Positions 1 through 8,968 are shown, counted from the stretch's first letter. The stretch is 64,000 bases of DNA from Galbitalea sp036271875 (GCA_036271875.1 DATAZU010000016.1:1-64000); one strand, 5' to 3'. Numbers and translations: made by a program. The notes: generated by a model not told the origin, from the letters alone.

Positions 1-116
1 CTGAGACATCACACTCGGTCGGTCACGTCGTATCCATTGCGAATCCGCCCGCAAAGTCGTCCCGAGTGCGACCACAGGCCTGGGCGAAACTGGCCCTAGG
101 AGTAGGGTCCATTTCG

Positions 117-1535
117 ATGGAATCAACGGGTACCAATTCAAGGATTGCCAGTGTGCTGCTCGAGTTGGATCGCGACTCGCCAGAGCCACTCCACCGTCAA
201 GTGGAGGCGGGCATCCGCGATGCCATTCGGGCGGGTCGCCTCGCGCACCATGCGCGAATGCCTTCCTCGCGGGCTCTCGCACACGACCTCGACGTGTCGC
301 GCGGCGTGGTCATCGAGGCCTACCAGCAACTGACGAGCGAGGGATACCTGGCCGCGACGCAGGGCGGCTATACCCACGTGGCATCCTCGGAAGCGCCGCC
401 GCCGCCACCCGCACCGGCGCCGCGGGAACGCCCGGCGATCGACATGCTTTACGGCCGACCGGATGTGAACCAGTTTCCACGGGACGCATGGGCGAGATCG
501 GCACGGCGGATGTTCTCGGCGGCGCCGCACGAGCGGCTCATCTACCTTGACGGTGCAGGCACGCCGGAATTGCGTTCTGCCCTCGCTGAGCATCTGACCC
601 GAACGCGCGGCGCGTGGGCCGTGGCAGACAACGTGATCGTCACCGTCGGATTCGCCCAAGCTTTCCATCTCGCATCGACCGTTCTCTTTGCCTCGGGGGC
701 CCGCCGCCTCGCGGTCGAGGATCCGTCTTACGACGACGTGCGTCCGGTCGCTGCCGCAGCCGGCCTGGAGATCATCGGTATCCCGGTCGACCACGACGGA
801 CTGGATGTCGATGCGCTCGCGCACTCGGCGGCCGATGCAGTCCTCGTCACGCCCGCCCATCAACTCACGGGCGCGGTGATGCCACCCGAGCGGCGCCGCG
901 CGCTTGCGGAGTGGGCGCGACGCTCGAGCGCGATCATCATCGAGGACGACTATGACTCCGATTTTCGATACGACCACGAACCGATCGGAGCCTTGCAGGG
1001 TCTGGCCCCCGACCAGGTGCTATATGCCGGTTCGGCGAGCAAGACGCTTGCCCCTGGACTGCGTCTGGGATGGCTGGTTGCCCCGAGTCGGATGGTCGCC
1101 GACCTGGCGGCCGCGAAAATCGATGCCGACCGCGGATCGTCCGTCTTCGACCAACTGACCTTCGCCGATTTTCTCCGCAATGGTGACTTCGACCGTCACC
1201 TGCGACGCGTGCGCCCGCTGTATCACCGTCGGCGGGATGCGCTTCTCGAGGCCATGCGTGAGGAGCTCCCTGACTTTGTGCCTGCGGGCGTCGCAGCTGG
1301 GTTGCACCTGCTTGCCTGGCTACCGCCCGATGTGAGTGAACTCGCTCTCGTCGAGGCCGCCGCTCGACGCGGGGTTGGAATTGAGGCGCTGGCACCCCAC
1401 CGGATTCAGCCGCACGAGCGGGGCGGCGTGCTCATCGGTTTCGCACGGTCCGACGAAGCGGTGATTCGACAAGGGACGGCCCTCATTGCGAATGCTGTGA
1501 CGGAACTTCGCGGTAGCTCTCCGACTGGTACTTGA
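117..1535 (+). CDS. MocR/PdxR-type GntR regulator with aminotransferase domain
   Basis: A 472-aa protein with a GntR winged helix (about residues 20-88), a proline-rich linker (about 93-105) and a fold-type I aminotransferase-like domain to the C terminus. The PLP-binding lysine is K309 in the SASKT motif, and the upstream EDDYDSDF stretch is typical of MocR proteins. Such regulators usually sense PLP or an amino compound and act as DNA-binding dimers. I prefer ATG 117 to the in-frame GTG at 66 because homology begins only after the ATG. The adjacent SRPBCC gene points the same way, but nothing in the sequence shows that it is a target. The ligand is unknown. Confidence 0.9.
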   Translation: MESTGTNSRIASVLLELDRDSPEPLHRQVEAGIRDAIRAGRLAHHARMPSSRALAHDLDVSRGVVIEAYQQLTSEGYLAATQGGYTHVASSEAPPPPPAPAPRERPAIDMLYGRPDVNQFPRDAWARSARRMFSAAPHERLIYLDGAGTPELRSALAEHLTRTRGAWAVADNVIVTVGFAQAFHLASTVLFASGARRLAVEDPSYDDVRPVAAAAGLEIIGIPVDHDGLDVDALAHSAADAVLVTPAHQLTGAVMPPERRRALAEWARRSSAIIIEDDYDSDFRYDHEPIGALQGLAPDQVLYAGSASKTLAPGLRLGWLVAPSRMVADLAAAKIDADRGSSVFDQLTFADFLRNGDFDRHLRRVRPLYHRRRDALLEAMREELPDFVPAGVAAGLHLLAWLPPDVSELALVEAAARRGVGIEALAPHRIQPHERGGVLIGFARSDEAVIRQGTALIANAVTELRGSSPTGT

Positions 1536-1591
1536 TTCGCGCCCGAGATTGGACCTTACCCGCCGAGCGGCGAGTTGTAAGGCTATCGGTC

Positions 1592-2044
1592 ATGACCAAT
1601 GAACCGTATGACCTAGAGATCAATTGGACGTTTCCGCAAGCGGCGGCCGAGGTGTTTACGGCCTGGATTTCTGCCGATCAGCTTGCGGAATGGTGGAGTT
1701 TCCCCGGCTACTCCATTCCGCCCGACCGTGTCACTGTGGAGCCCCGCATCGGTGGCATTTGGAGTGTCACCGCGGTATCCGACGATGACGGCTCCGAGAT
1801 CCCATTCACGGGGACCATCACCGAGATCGAGTCGGGCCGCCGACTCGTAATCGCTCTCGGCGAGCCCAAGTCGGATGGCCATCGGTCAGAGATGGTGGTC
1901 GAGACCCGCGACACCGCAGACGGTTCCTCGATGGAATTCCATCACCACGCCCTCGGCGACAAGGAAGAAGCGGACGAACTCCGCGGTGGATATGAAGGTT
2001 TCTTCTTCCCCAGCCTTACCGCCTACCTCGCCCCCGAACAGTAA
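1592..2044 (+). CDS. SRPBCC/AHSA1-family protein
   Basis: A 150-aa START-like (AHSA1, activator of Hsp90 ATPase homologue) protein. It has the family pattern of an N-terminal FPQAAAEVFTAWISADQLAEWW segment (residues 12-33), a central PRIGGIWS strand and a C-terminal GGYEGFF helix near residue 132. These proteins bind small hydrophobic ligands in a helix-grip cavity; no enzyme activity can be assigned. I chose ATG 1592 because the domain begins right after it; the frame is open further upstream. It lies 25 nt before the RibD-C-domain gene and is probably co-transcribed with it. Confidence 0.8.
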   Translation: MTNEPYDLEINWTFPQAAAEVFTAWISADQLAEWWSFPGYSIPPDRVTVEPRIGGIWSVTAVSDDDGSEIPFTGTITEIESGRRLVIALGEPKSDGHRSEMVVETRDTADGSSMEFHHHALGDKEEADELRGGYEGFFFPSLTAYLAPEQ

Positions 2045-2069
2045 ACAACCTCGATTCATGGAGAACACA

Positions 2070-2624
2070 ATGCGCAAGATCATCAACTCCACCTATGTCA
2101 CCATCGACGGCGTGCAAGAGCGCCTTCAGGACTGGCACTTCCAGTACCACGACGATGAGGCAGTCGCGGAGGCGACCAAGGAACTCAACGCGAGTGACGC
2201 TGTACTAATGGGGCGCGCGACCTACGACGGTTTCGCCGTCGTGTGGCCGGGTCGTTCCGACGAGTATTCGGACCGCATGAATTCCATTGAGAAGTACGTC
2301 GCTTCGACGACTCTCGAGAAAGCCGACTGGAGCAACAGCACGATCCTCGAAGGGGACCTGATCGATGCGGTGACCGAGCTCAAGCAGCGACCGGGCAAAG
2401 ACATCATCTCCTACGGATTCGGATCGATTGCCCGCGCGCTGTTGACGAATGGGTTACTCGACGAGGTGCGCTTCTGGGTTCACCCGATTCTCGCCGGCCG
2501 GGCGGACTCCGCCGATCTGCTGTTCCGAGATGCGGAACCATCCCAACTCACGCTCCGCGACACTCGGGTGCTCGGTTCGGGGATCGTCATCCTTTCCTAC
2601 GAATCCACGACCACGCGCCCCTGA
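2070..2624 (+). CDS. Dihydrofolate reductase-family (RibD C-terminal domain) protein
   Basis: A 184-aa protein of the stand-alone RibD_C/DHFR-like family: RKIINSTYVTIDG at the N terminus, LMGRATYDGF near residues 50-60 and the nucleotide-binding SYGFGSIARALL near 113-124. Small proteins of this type are common in actinobacteria and are presumed NADPH-dependent reductases of unknown substrate. GGAG at 2060-2063 lies six bases before ATG 2070, so I prefer this start to ATG 2058. It follows the SRPBCC gene closely on the same strand. Confidence 0.85.
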   Translation: MRKIINSTYVTIDGVQERLQDWHFQYHDDEAVAEATKELNASDAVLMGRATYDGFAVVWPGRSDEYSDRMNSIEKYVASTTLEKADWSNSTILEGDLIDAVTELKQRPGKDIISYGFGSIARALLTNGLLDEVRFWVHPILAGRADSADLLFRDAEPSQLTLRDTRVLGSGIVILSYESTTTRP

Positions 2625-2728
2625 GGCCGCGTCGACGTGTGGAGGCCGAAATTCCGCGAGCTCACACCTGAGGGCGTCAACGAATGATGGGTTTTCATCC
2701 GGGGGCGTCCGGTCTGATCGGTCGTACC

Positions 2729-3343
2729 CTATGCCGCGAGCTGGGACTCGACGTGTGCGAGGGCCGCGTCGAGAGACAGTTCGAGTGGCCGGATATCCGA
2801 ACTGAGTTTGGCGAGTAAAAGGCCGCCCTGGAGGGCAGCGAGCAGGACGGTTGCCAACTCCTCCGGATCCGCGTCGGGACGAAGCGTCCCATTGGTGTGC
2901 ATGGACTTGAGTCCGGTCTGAAGCCCCGCCGACCAGCGTTCGAAGCTGTGCGCAAGCTGCAGTCGGAACGCTTCATCGCCATCGGCAAGCTGACCGGCGA
3001 GGGATCCAATCGGGCAGCCGCCTCGGAGATTTCGCCCACGCTGTTGGTGGACAGCCCGATCCCTCCAGGTGCGAAGTCCATCCATGGTGTCGAGCCGCCC
3101 GAACAGGCGCTCCTGGGGTTCGATCACCGCGTCGGTCTGAAAGTCAATTACCGCGCGGACCAACGCAGTCTTGTCCGCGAAGTGCTGGTAGATCTGCGAG
3201 TTGCTGACGCCTGCGCTTGCGCGAACTTCTTCGATCCTGGTGTCGGCAACCCCGTTCGCGAACATCAGTTCCGCTGCCGACGAGATGATTCGTCGCCGCG
3301 TCGCCAAGCCCCTGGTTGTCACTGTTCCGGTCTTGATCGGCAT
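2729..3343 (-). CDS. TetR/AcrR-family transcriptional regulator
   Basis: A 204-aa one-component regulator. The N-terminal helix-turn-helix spans about residues 10-60 (TRRRIISSAAELMFANG ... VSNSQIYQHFADKTALV), followed by an all-helical ligand domain with a GCPIGSLAGQL segment seen in TetR proteins of the YcdC/LmrA-like type. It is divergently oriented to the SDR gene starting at 3438, with 94 bp between, the usual arrangement of a TetR repressor and its target oxidoreductase. The inducer is unknown. Confidence 0.88.
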   Translation of the reverse strand: MPIKTGTVTTRGLATRRRIISSAAELMFANGVADTRIEEVRASAGVSNSQIYQHFADKTALVRAVIDFQTDAVIEPQERLFGRLDTMDGLRTWRDRAVHQQRGRNLRGGCPIGSLAGQLADGDEAFRLQLAHSFERWSAGLQTGLKSMHTNGTLRPDADPEELATVLLAALQGGLLLAKLSSDIRPLELSLDAALAHVESQLAA

Positions 3344-3437
3344 CGTCCCACTCTACGAGGCTTGGAATTGCCATGCCACTTCTCGCGGATCACTCTGGAT
3401 AGTGCGGCCGCACCGTTGGCCCGACGAAAGGCAAGTC

Positions 3438-4202
3438 ATGTTCACACCCTCCCCATCCATTCCTGACGAATTCGCCCGGCGACGCATCCTGATCACAGGT
3501 GGCTCGAAAGGAATTGGCGCGGCCATCGCGCGGCGAATGCGGGACGGCGGCGCCACCGTCGTTACTAGCGCACGGTCGGCTACGCAGGATGAGCAGGAGG
3601 GAGTGGGCTTTATCCGCGGTGATGTGAGCTCGGATGCCGGCGCGCAAGAGCTCGTGCGAGAGGCAGTTGAGGTCCTCGGCGGCCTGGACGTTCTCGTCAA
3701 CGCGGCGGGCGCGTCCCGGGTCTACATGGATGGCCCCGCGACCATTCCGGACTCTGAGTGGCAGGACTCGCTCGACATCAATTTCCTGTCGGCCGTCCGT
3801 GTGGTTAGTGCAGCTCTTCCCGCCCTGACCGAGTCGGGCGCCGGGGCATCGATTATCAACATCAGCACGGGGGTCGCAAAGGTGCCGTCCGCGCCGTTGC
3901 TTCACTACGGCGCAGCGAAGGCTGCCCTCGTTCTATATACGAAAGGCATGGCGAAAGCTCTGGCGCCGAGCGGCATCCGGATAAACGTCGTCACGCCGGG
4001 GCCGGTCGAGACGCCCGGCGGTACTGAAGTTCTGCAGACGATTGCCGATGTCATGGGTGTTCCGCTTTCGGCGATGGCCAAGAGCGTTCCGCTCGGCCGG
4101 TTTGGGGACGCCCGCGATATCGCCGAAGCCGTCGCATTCCTGGCATCGAACCGTGCCCAATGGATCACTGGCGCGGATCTGGACGTCAACGGTGGGCAGT
4201 AA
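3438..4202 (+). CDS. Classical short-chain dehydrogenase/reductase
   Basis: A 254-aa SDR with the Rossmann motif TGGSKGIG (residues 20-27), NAAG (88-91), and the catalytic S-Y-K set including Y157 and K161 in YGAAK. The C terminus ends in DLDVNGGQ, as usual for the family. It likely reduces or oxidises an alcohol/ketone with NAD(P)H; the substrate cannot be read. I chose ATG 3438 because homology starts at once and AAAGG lies just upstream; the open frame extends much further 5' without family similarity. It faces the TetR gene ending at 3343 and is probably its target. Confidence 0.88.
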   Translation: MFTPSPSIPDEFARRRILITGGSKGIGAAIARRMRDGGATVVTSARSATQDEQEGVGFIRGDVSSDAGAQELVREAVEVLGGLDVLVNAAGASRVYMDGPATIPDSEWQDSLDINFLSAVRVVSAALPALTESGAGASIINISTGVAKVPSAPLLHYGAAKAALVLYTKGMAKALAPSGIRINVVTPGPVETPGGTEVLQTIADVMGVPLSAMAKSVPLGRFGDARDIAEAVAFLASNRAQWITGADLDVNGGQ

Positions 4203-4320
4203 TTTCCGTGCCGGGTGGTGGCTACCGCCACTGAGGTGAGCCGGTCGGCCCCGACGAGCCGGAGGGTTGTCCCGGTGAGGACTTCGTTGGTCATGGCGAA
4301 CGAGGCCGCTTCGGTAATGA

Positions 4321-4917
4321 CTACTCCGGGGTTTGTTCCTTCACTCGTTGCTGGTGTCGAGCGACGCGGGCCCGGTTGCCGCAGATATTGGATGCGCACC
4401 AGGTCCGCCTCGGATTCTCCGCGAGGAAGATCATCGAACAGGTCGGGTTTGCGCAACGACGCAACTGGTTGCGACGGACGGGGTCACCGAGGAGGGAGAT
4501 CGCGTCATGAGCGACGGCGGCAAGCCTCGGATTCCCGTCCCGAGCGACGTGCCATCGTGTTACCGATTCGGCATGGCCATCGCCGACGAGTAAGCGAGGA
4601 CTGCTCTGTACCGAGTTCGCGAAGCGGTTCAGGTCATCGACGGCTTTGCCATCGACGAGGCGACGGTCGATCGTTGCCTCGAAGAGATCCCGAAGCACCG
4701 CTCGCAACCGCTTGGTTGGTTCAACGGCGGGGTCGTCCGAGTCTGGTAGCCGACCAGACTGCAGACTCCACCAGTCCCCGTAGTTTCCGGCCAACAGGTC
4801 CGCCGGAGCCGTATGAGCGTTGGCTACCGTGTCGACGAGGTCGAGTGCAACGGATGACTCACCACCGACCGGGAAGCCGTGCTCCTGCATTTCCGAGAGA
4901 GTGGGACTAATGCTCAC
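4321..4917 (-). CDS. ABATE/CGNR zinc-finger stress regulator
   Basis: A 198-aa protein with an N-terminal ABATE-type domain (LDLVDTVAN near residues 25-33) and a C-terminal CGNR zinc finger: C155, C160, C174 and C179, with the diagnostic CGNR at 179-182 followed by a basic RARVARHQQR tail. This family is predicted to bind DNA and act as a stress-responsive transcription factor. It is divergent from the SDR gene at 5059, across a 141-bp region with an inverted repeat. The target is inferred from position only. Confidence 0.88.
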   Translation of the reverse strand: MSISPTLSEMQEHGFPVGGESSVALDLVDTVANAHTAPADLLAGNYGDWWSLQSGRLPDSDDPAVEPTKRLRAVLRDLFEATIDRRLVDGKAVDDLNRFANSVQSSPRLLVGDGHAESVTRWHVARDGNPRLAAVAHDAISLLGDPVRRNQLRRCANPTCSMIFLAENPRRTWCASNICGNRARVARHQQRVKEQTPE

Positions 4918-4982
4918 TCGACCACCTTACTCATTAGCGGAAATCGAGCAACCCTCTCCGGTCGAGCCCTTGCATCAAACCA

Positions 4983-5015
4983 ACTAACGGGTAATACTGC
5001 AATTGAACCATTAGT
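4983..5015. promoter_or_regulatory. Imperfect inverted repeat between CGNR regulator and SDR
   Basis: ACTAACGGGT at 4983-4992 is mirrored by ACCATTAGT at 5007-5015 (reverse complement ACTAATGGT), in the unusually AT-rich part of the divergent intergenic region. This is a candidate operator for the CGNR regulator or another local factor. Only the repeat is seen; binding is inference. Confidence 0.35.
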
Positions 5016-5058
5016 TCTGAGCGCCGGGGTCCGTCGGCGATCGCGAGGAGGATTGAAA

Positions 5059-5772
5059 GTGAGCAAGCTGGCAGGCAAACGCGTCTTGGTGATCGGTCGG
5101 GGCACCGGTATCGCGCGGGCGGTAGTCGAGGCCGTGATAGCCGAGGGAGCTGTTGTTATCGTCGCGGGGCGCGATCCGAAGAAGCTGGCAGACGCGTATC
5201 CCGGCGTGCGCGTCCAGGTCGAGACGATCGATGTGACCGACGAAGCATCCGTCACCGCCCTCGCCGGGCGACTGGGCAGCATCGACCACCTCGTCACCAC
5301 GGCATCGGCTCGGGCCCGAGGCAAAGTCAGCGACCTGACGCCCGAAACCGTGGCACTGTCCTTCGCCACTAAGGCCATTGGCCCCATCCTGCTCGCCAAG
5401 CATTTTGCCGCGATCATGCCAGCGACCGGCTCCTTCGTGCTCTCTTCGGGTGCCAGTGCGATTCGCCCAACGGTGGGGATGCTTGCCGTCGCGGGAACGA
5501 ATGGTGCCGTCGATGCGATTACCAGGGGCCTTGCGGTCGAACTGGCTCCGATTCGCGTGAACTCGGTGGCGCCCGGAACGATCGACACGGGTGCTTACGA
5601 CGGACTCGGCGCGGACAACAAGGCAGCACTCTTCTCCGAGCGCAGCGCGAAAAATCCGTCCCGCCGAGTGGGCAGCGGCGAGGATGTTGCCCGCGCGGTG
5701 ATCTTCGCGCTCGAAGCCGACTTCGTCACCGGACTCTCGATCCCGGTCGACGGCGGCGAAGTCCTCGTGTGA
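5059..5772 (+). CDS. Atypical SDR lacking the YxxxK catalytic pair
   Basis: A 237-aa SDR-fold protein. The nucleotide-binding glycine motif is GRGTGIA, the SSGAS strand is intact and the C terminus (FVTGLSIPVDGGEVLV) is typical. Where classical SDRs have Y-x-x-x-K the sequence reads V-A-G-T-N, so both catalytic Tyr and Lys are replaced. It may be an NAD(P)-binding regulator or use a different mechanism. GTG 5059 is preferred: AGGAGGA at 5046-5052 is a strong ribosome-binding site. The gene is 31 nt upstream of the ScoMcrA-head protein and divergent from the CGNR regulator. Confidence 0.82.
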   Translation: MSKLAGKRVLVIGRGTGIARAVVEAVIAEGAVVIVAGRDPKKLADAYPGVRVQVETIDVTDEASVTALAGRLGSIDHLVTTASARARGKVSDLTPETVALSFATKAIGPILLAKHFAAIMPATGSFVLSSGASAIRPTVGMLAVAGTNGAVDAITRGLAVELAPIRVNSVAPGTIDTGAYDGLGADNKAALFSERSAKNPSRRVGSGEDVARAVIFALEADFVTGLSIPVDGGEVLV

Positions 5773-5803
5773 TGACGCATCTGACCGAGAAAGGAAACGC
5801 ATC

Positions 5804-6097
5804 ATGACCAAGCGAATTGAATGGGAACGGGTCACTCGCGACGAAGTAAAGCGAGCCATTGAGGAGTATGACCGGCTTGGCGCCGCCGACTTCTTCGCGG
5901 AGTACGGCTATGCGCCGGCGACGACTTACCAACTGCTCGAGAGCGGGCGGACCTATCCTCCCAAGGCGATCCTCGGCACCGCATACGAGTTTGCCGCCGG
6001 GACCCGACTTTCGTCGGCCGACTTTGAGGGCGGCAAGTCTGGAGCGGTAACGGTCCTGACCGCTCTCGGCTTCACGGTAGAGCATCGCCCCAGCTAG
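5804..6097 (+). CDS. Stand-alone ScoMcrA-like N-terminal head domain protein
   Basis: A 97-aa protein that I recognise as the N-terminal head domain of ScoMcrA-type modification-dependent HNH endonucleases: VTRDEVKRAIEEYDRLGAADFFAEYGYAPATTYQLLESGRTYPPKAILGTAYEFA, then SADFEGGKSGAVTVLTALGF. Here it is alone, with no SRA, HNH or sulfur-binding domain next to it. AAAGGAAA just upstream supports ATG 5804. It probably forms an operon with the SDR 31 nt upstream. Function is unknown; in the endonuclease the domain is thought to help recognise DNA. Confidence 0.7.
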   Translation: MTKRIEWERVTRDEVKRAIEEYDRLGAADFFAEYGYAPATTYQLLESGRTYPPKAILGTAYEFAAGTRLSSADFEGGKSGAVTVLTALGFTVEHRPS

Positions 6098-6188
6098 ACG
6101 CGGCCGGTGGCCGGTTCCGTCGCCTTACGACCGGATGTGTGCCCGAAATAACCTCGTGGTTATCCAGGAGCGCAGGAGCTGACCGCGC

Positions 6189-6530
6189 TCAGATCGCCGG
6201 GTCGTTCATGAACTGCCGAAGCTCCTGCACCGTGTGGCAGCCGACCGTCACTCTGCGCGCCCACTCGAGCGCCTCTTCCCTCGTGTCGACATCGATGATG
6301 GTCATTCCGCCATTGAGTTCCCGGCTCTGCGGGAAACTCGCCTGCGTGACCGTGCCATCCGCGGCCACCTGCACCGAGGGCACGCTCTCGTCGATGCCAC
6401 CACCGAACCTGTAGACGTTCGCAGCCTTCATCTCGGCGATCACAGCGTGGGCGTCGCGGTCGGCCGCCGCGAACTCGGACTCGTCGAGATCCATCGTCGC
6501 GCTGGGAAAAGAGATCAGGTAGAAGGTCAC
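6189..6530 (-). CDS. YCII-related domain protein
   Basis: A 113-aa protein of the YCII/DGPF ferredoxin-like fold family: MTFYLISFPSA at the N terminus, a central GGGID ... DGTVTQASF hairpin, and LNGGMTIIDVDTREEALEWARR near residues 71-92. Relatives are small stand-alone proteins often encoded near ECF sigma factors; no reaction is established. It is on the same strand as the beta-helix gene, which ends 67 nt upstream of it, without sign of a shared role. Confidence 0.8.
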   Translation of the reverse strand: MTFYLISFPSATMDLDESEFAAADRDAHAVIAEMKAANVYRFGGGIDESVPSVQVAADGTVTQASFPQSRELNGGMTIIDVDTREEALEWARRVTVGCHTVQELRQFMNDPAI

Positions 6531-6597
6531 ATCGTCATCCTCTTGTCGGTCTCCTCATCCTGCTAGTTGGCCTGCTGGCCGCGAAAGACTGGACCAT

Positions 6598-8940
6598 TCA
6601 GTGAGTGAATGAGAAGTAGTCGAGGTTCCCGTACCCCGGTGCGCTGCCTGGGGCGACGAGGAAGACGTTGTGTGTTCCGCTCGTCGGCGTGATCGTTGCC
6701 GACTGCAATGACAGGGTGTCGAACCCGCCGGTCCCCGCGACATTCAGTACGCCAATCAGAGGACCGGTCGTGCTGTCAAGATGGATCTCGACGCCCTTGT
6801 TCGCGTAGGCATCGTCTACTCCGATGAAGGCGGTGAAGAGATCCGCGTCGGTCCCGAAATCCACCCCGGTATAGCCCACCCAGTCACCGCCGTCGAAGCT
6901 GCCAACGACAGTCCCCGTCCCCGCCGTGTGCGTGCTCACGCCACTGCTCGAGGTGTACGACTCGCCCTGGACCACCGAACCGTTGCGCACGGCCCCCGCC
7001 GTCCATTTCGCCGCGCCGTACTGGTATGCGCCCTCACTGGGGTGCGTATCGGTAAACCCGTTCGTTGCGGGCGAATGCACCACCCCGACATTGCGAGCCG
7101 GCGATGTCGCCTGGAGCGTGAAGTCATCCGCTGCCGGGTTTGTGTACTGGGCCGAGCTGACGGGCGTCAGATTGTTGGAGTTGGTGATTCCCGTGCCGGT
7201 TCCGGTCACGCCGATGTTGTTCACGATGCTCGTCGACGAGAAGGTGCCGCCGAATGTGCTCGCCACATTGGTGTCGGTGCCTGAGGTGTTGTTGTAGATC
7301 TGGTTCCCGGACGTGGTCCCGCCGGCCGGATTGATCAGCACGGCCCCGTATGTTGTGCCATCCCAGGCGACGTTGTCGTACGCGGTCGCGTTGTATGTGC
7401 CGTTGTCGAGGTAGATCCCGGGTGCGGGAGCGGATGCCGACAGCGGCGCGGGGTCGTGGAACTGATTGTGGTCCATAACGGTGGTTGCGAGGCTAACCGA
7501 GCAACAGGAGTAGATGGCGCCGCCGTCGACCACCAGGTTGTTGTAGCCGGACAGGTCGTTGTATTCGATCGAGTCACCAGCGATCGTCGTTCCCGCGACC
7601 TTGCTGTCGATGTTGATGTCGCTGCGTCCCGATCCCTCGACGGTGTTGTGGGTGATGGTCTGGTCGGAACCGAGAAGGTCGATGCCAGCTGCGTAGCTGC
7701 CGAGGTAGTCGACGTTCAGGATCTCGTTGTTGGTTACCGTGTTGCCCGACCCGAGCACGGCGACACCGTTGCCGGAGCTCCAGTCAATGAGGCTGTTGCT
7801 GAGCGTGTTGGCTGTGCCGTTCAACAGGATGCCAGACGTTGTCTCGCCCGACGTCAGCACAGCGCATCCGTCGGGCGTCGTGACCATGTTCGGGTCCGGG
7901 CTGAGGGTCGTGTCGGATGACACGTATTGCGCGACGATGTTGTCGAAAACATCGTGGGTGGATGTCGGCGATGTCTTCGCGGTGGCCGCGATGATCCCGA
8001 TTCCGTTGACCGACGTATACGATCGACCGCTCAGGTCGATGGCGACACTGCGCTGCTTCGCTCGCACCTCGCCCGTTGTCGGCGCAGACCCGTCCGGCGT
8101 CCACAGGTACAGGGTGTGGCTGGATGCCGCGTAGAACCACTCGCCAGCGTGGTTGAGAAGTTCGAGTTTTCCGCTCAGCGAATAGTTGGTGCTCTGGTTG
8201 GGGCTGAGTCCGACGCAGGTGGGAAGTCCCAGCGAGGTGACGGAGCCGACCGTTGAGCTGGTTACCGTTCCGGTATCGCTGACGAACCAGTTGTGCGCGG
8301 TGAGCTGGGCGCCTGTCCAGAATCCGGCGGGCTGGGTCAGCGCGGTGTCAGAGAGACTCGTGTTGTTTCCCGACTGCGCGGATGCGAGTGTCGGAGTCGT
8401 CGGGTCCGTGCCGGGATAAGGCCATTGCGCTTCGACCTGCACGCCGCCGTTCGCGAACACCTGATTGCCCGTCGCCGCGGGAAGTGTGACGCTCGTCTGG
8501 TACACGGTGCCGCCCGCGACCGCAGTCGCGAATCCAGATGCGGCCAGATAGCTGTCGCCGGTCTCGAGTGCCGTGAGGTTAGCGTTCGTCACTTGTGTCC
8601 AGCCGTTCACGACGCTGGCGCCGTCAATCGTCACCTGCGCTCCGGGAGCCGCGGTGTACGTGATCGGCGCTGCCGACGTGCCGCTGCGGGCCGGCGTGAC
8701 CGTCTCCGGGTAGTCGCCTGACTCGATTTCGCAGGTATCGCCCGGTTCCATGAGTGTTGCGCACTTCTGGATCGTCTCGAAAGGCGCAGTCGCTGAACCG
8801 CTGTGCGAGTCGGATCCCGTTGGGGAGACGTAGTAGGTGTGCGGGGGAGTCGCCTGCGCGGCTGACGCGAATCCGCAGAACGAAAGGACGAGGACGGCCG
8901 CCGCGAGGGCAGTCGTTTTGGCACGGAGTTGGTTCATCAT
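6598..8940 (-). CDS. Secreted right-handed beta-helix protein with C-terminal CBM6-like module
   Basis: A 780-aa exported protein. Residues 1-30 form a signal peptide (MMNQLRAKT, hydrophobic core, cleavage probably after AQA). Then comes HTYYVSPTGSDSHSGSATAPFETIQ, the entry of right-handed parallel beta-helix proteins that include polysaccharide lyases and glycosidases, with many short N-rich coils through about residue 620. The last 130 residues (EGAYQYGAAKWTAGAVRNG ... GYGNLDYFSF) look like a CBM6/35-type carbohydrate-binding module. It probably attacks or binds a polymer outside the cell and feeds the importer encoded downstream. A GntR-type operator lies directly upstream of its start. 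The exact family and substrate cannot be set from sequence alone. Confidence 0.85.
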   Translation of the reverse strand: MMNQLRAKTTALAAAVLVLSFCGFASAAQATPPHTYYVSPTGSDSHSGSATAPFETIQKCATLMEPGDTCEIESGDYPETVTPARSGTSAAPITYTAAPGAQVTIDGASVVNGWTQVTNANLTALETGDSYLAASGFATAVAGGTVYQTSVTLPAATGNQVFANGGVQVEAQWPYPGTDPTTPTLASAQSGNNTSLSDTALTQPAGFWTGAQLTAHNWFVSDTGTVTSSTVGSVTSLGLPTCVGLSPNQSTNYSLSGKLELLNHAGEWFYAASSHTLYLWTPDGSAPTTGEVRAKQRSVAIDLSGRSYTSVNGIGIIAATAKTSPTSTHDVFDNIVAQYVSSDTTLSPDPNMVTTPDGCAVLTSGETTSGILLNGTANTLSNSLIDWSSGNGVAVLGSGNTVTNNEILNVDYLGSYAAGIDLLGSDQTITHNTVEGSGRSDINIDSKVAGTTIAGDSIEYNDLSGYNNLVVDGGAIYSCCSVSLATTVMDHNQFHDPAPLSASAPAPGIYLDNGTYNATAYDNVAWDGTTYGAVLINPAGGTTSGNQIYNNTSGTDTNVASTFGGTFSSTSIVNNIGVTGTGTGITNSNNLTPVSSAQYTNPAADDFTLQATSPARNVGVVHSPATNGFTDTHPSEGAYQYGAAKWTAGAVRNGSVVQGESYTSSSGVSTHTAGTGTVVGSFDGGDWVGYTGVDFGTDADLFTAFIGVDDAYANKGVEIHLDSTTGPLIGVLNVAGTGGFDTLSLQSATITPTSGTHNVFLVAPGSAPGYGNLDYFSFTH

Positions 8941-8946
8941 TGATCC

Positions 8947-8968
8947 AATCGTTGATCGATAATCGACG
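8947..8968. promoter_or_regulatory. Putative GntR operator upstream of the beta-helix gene
   Basis: This 22-bp site matches the perfect palindrome at 10136-10157 at 15 positions, including AATCG and the core ATCGATA. Its 13-bp core ATCGATAATCGAC (8955-8967) recurs exactly on the other strand at 9408-9420. It ends 7 bp upstream of the beta-helix start codon side, a position suited to repression. Confidence 0.6.
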
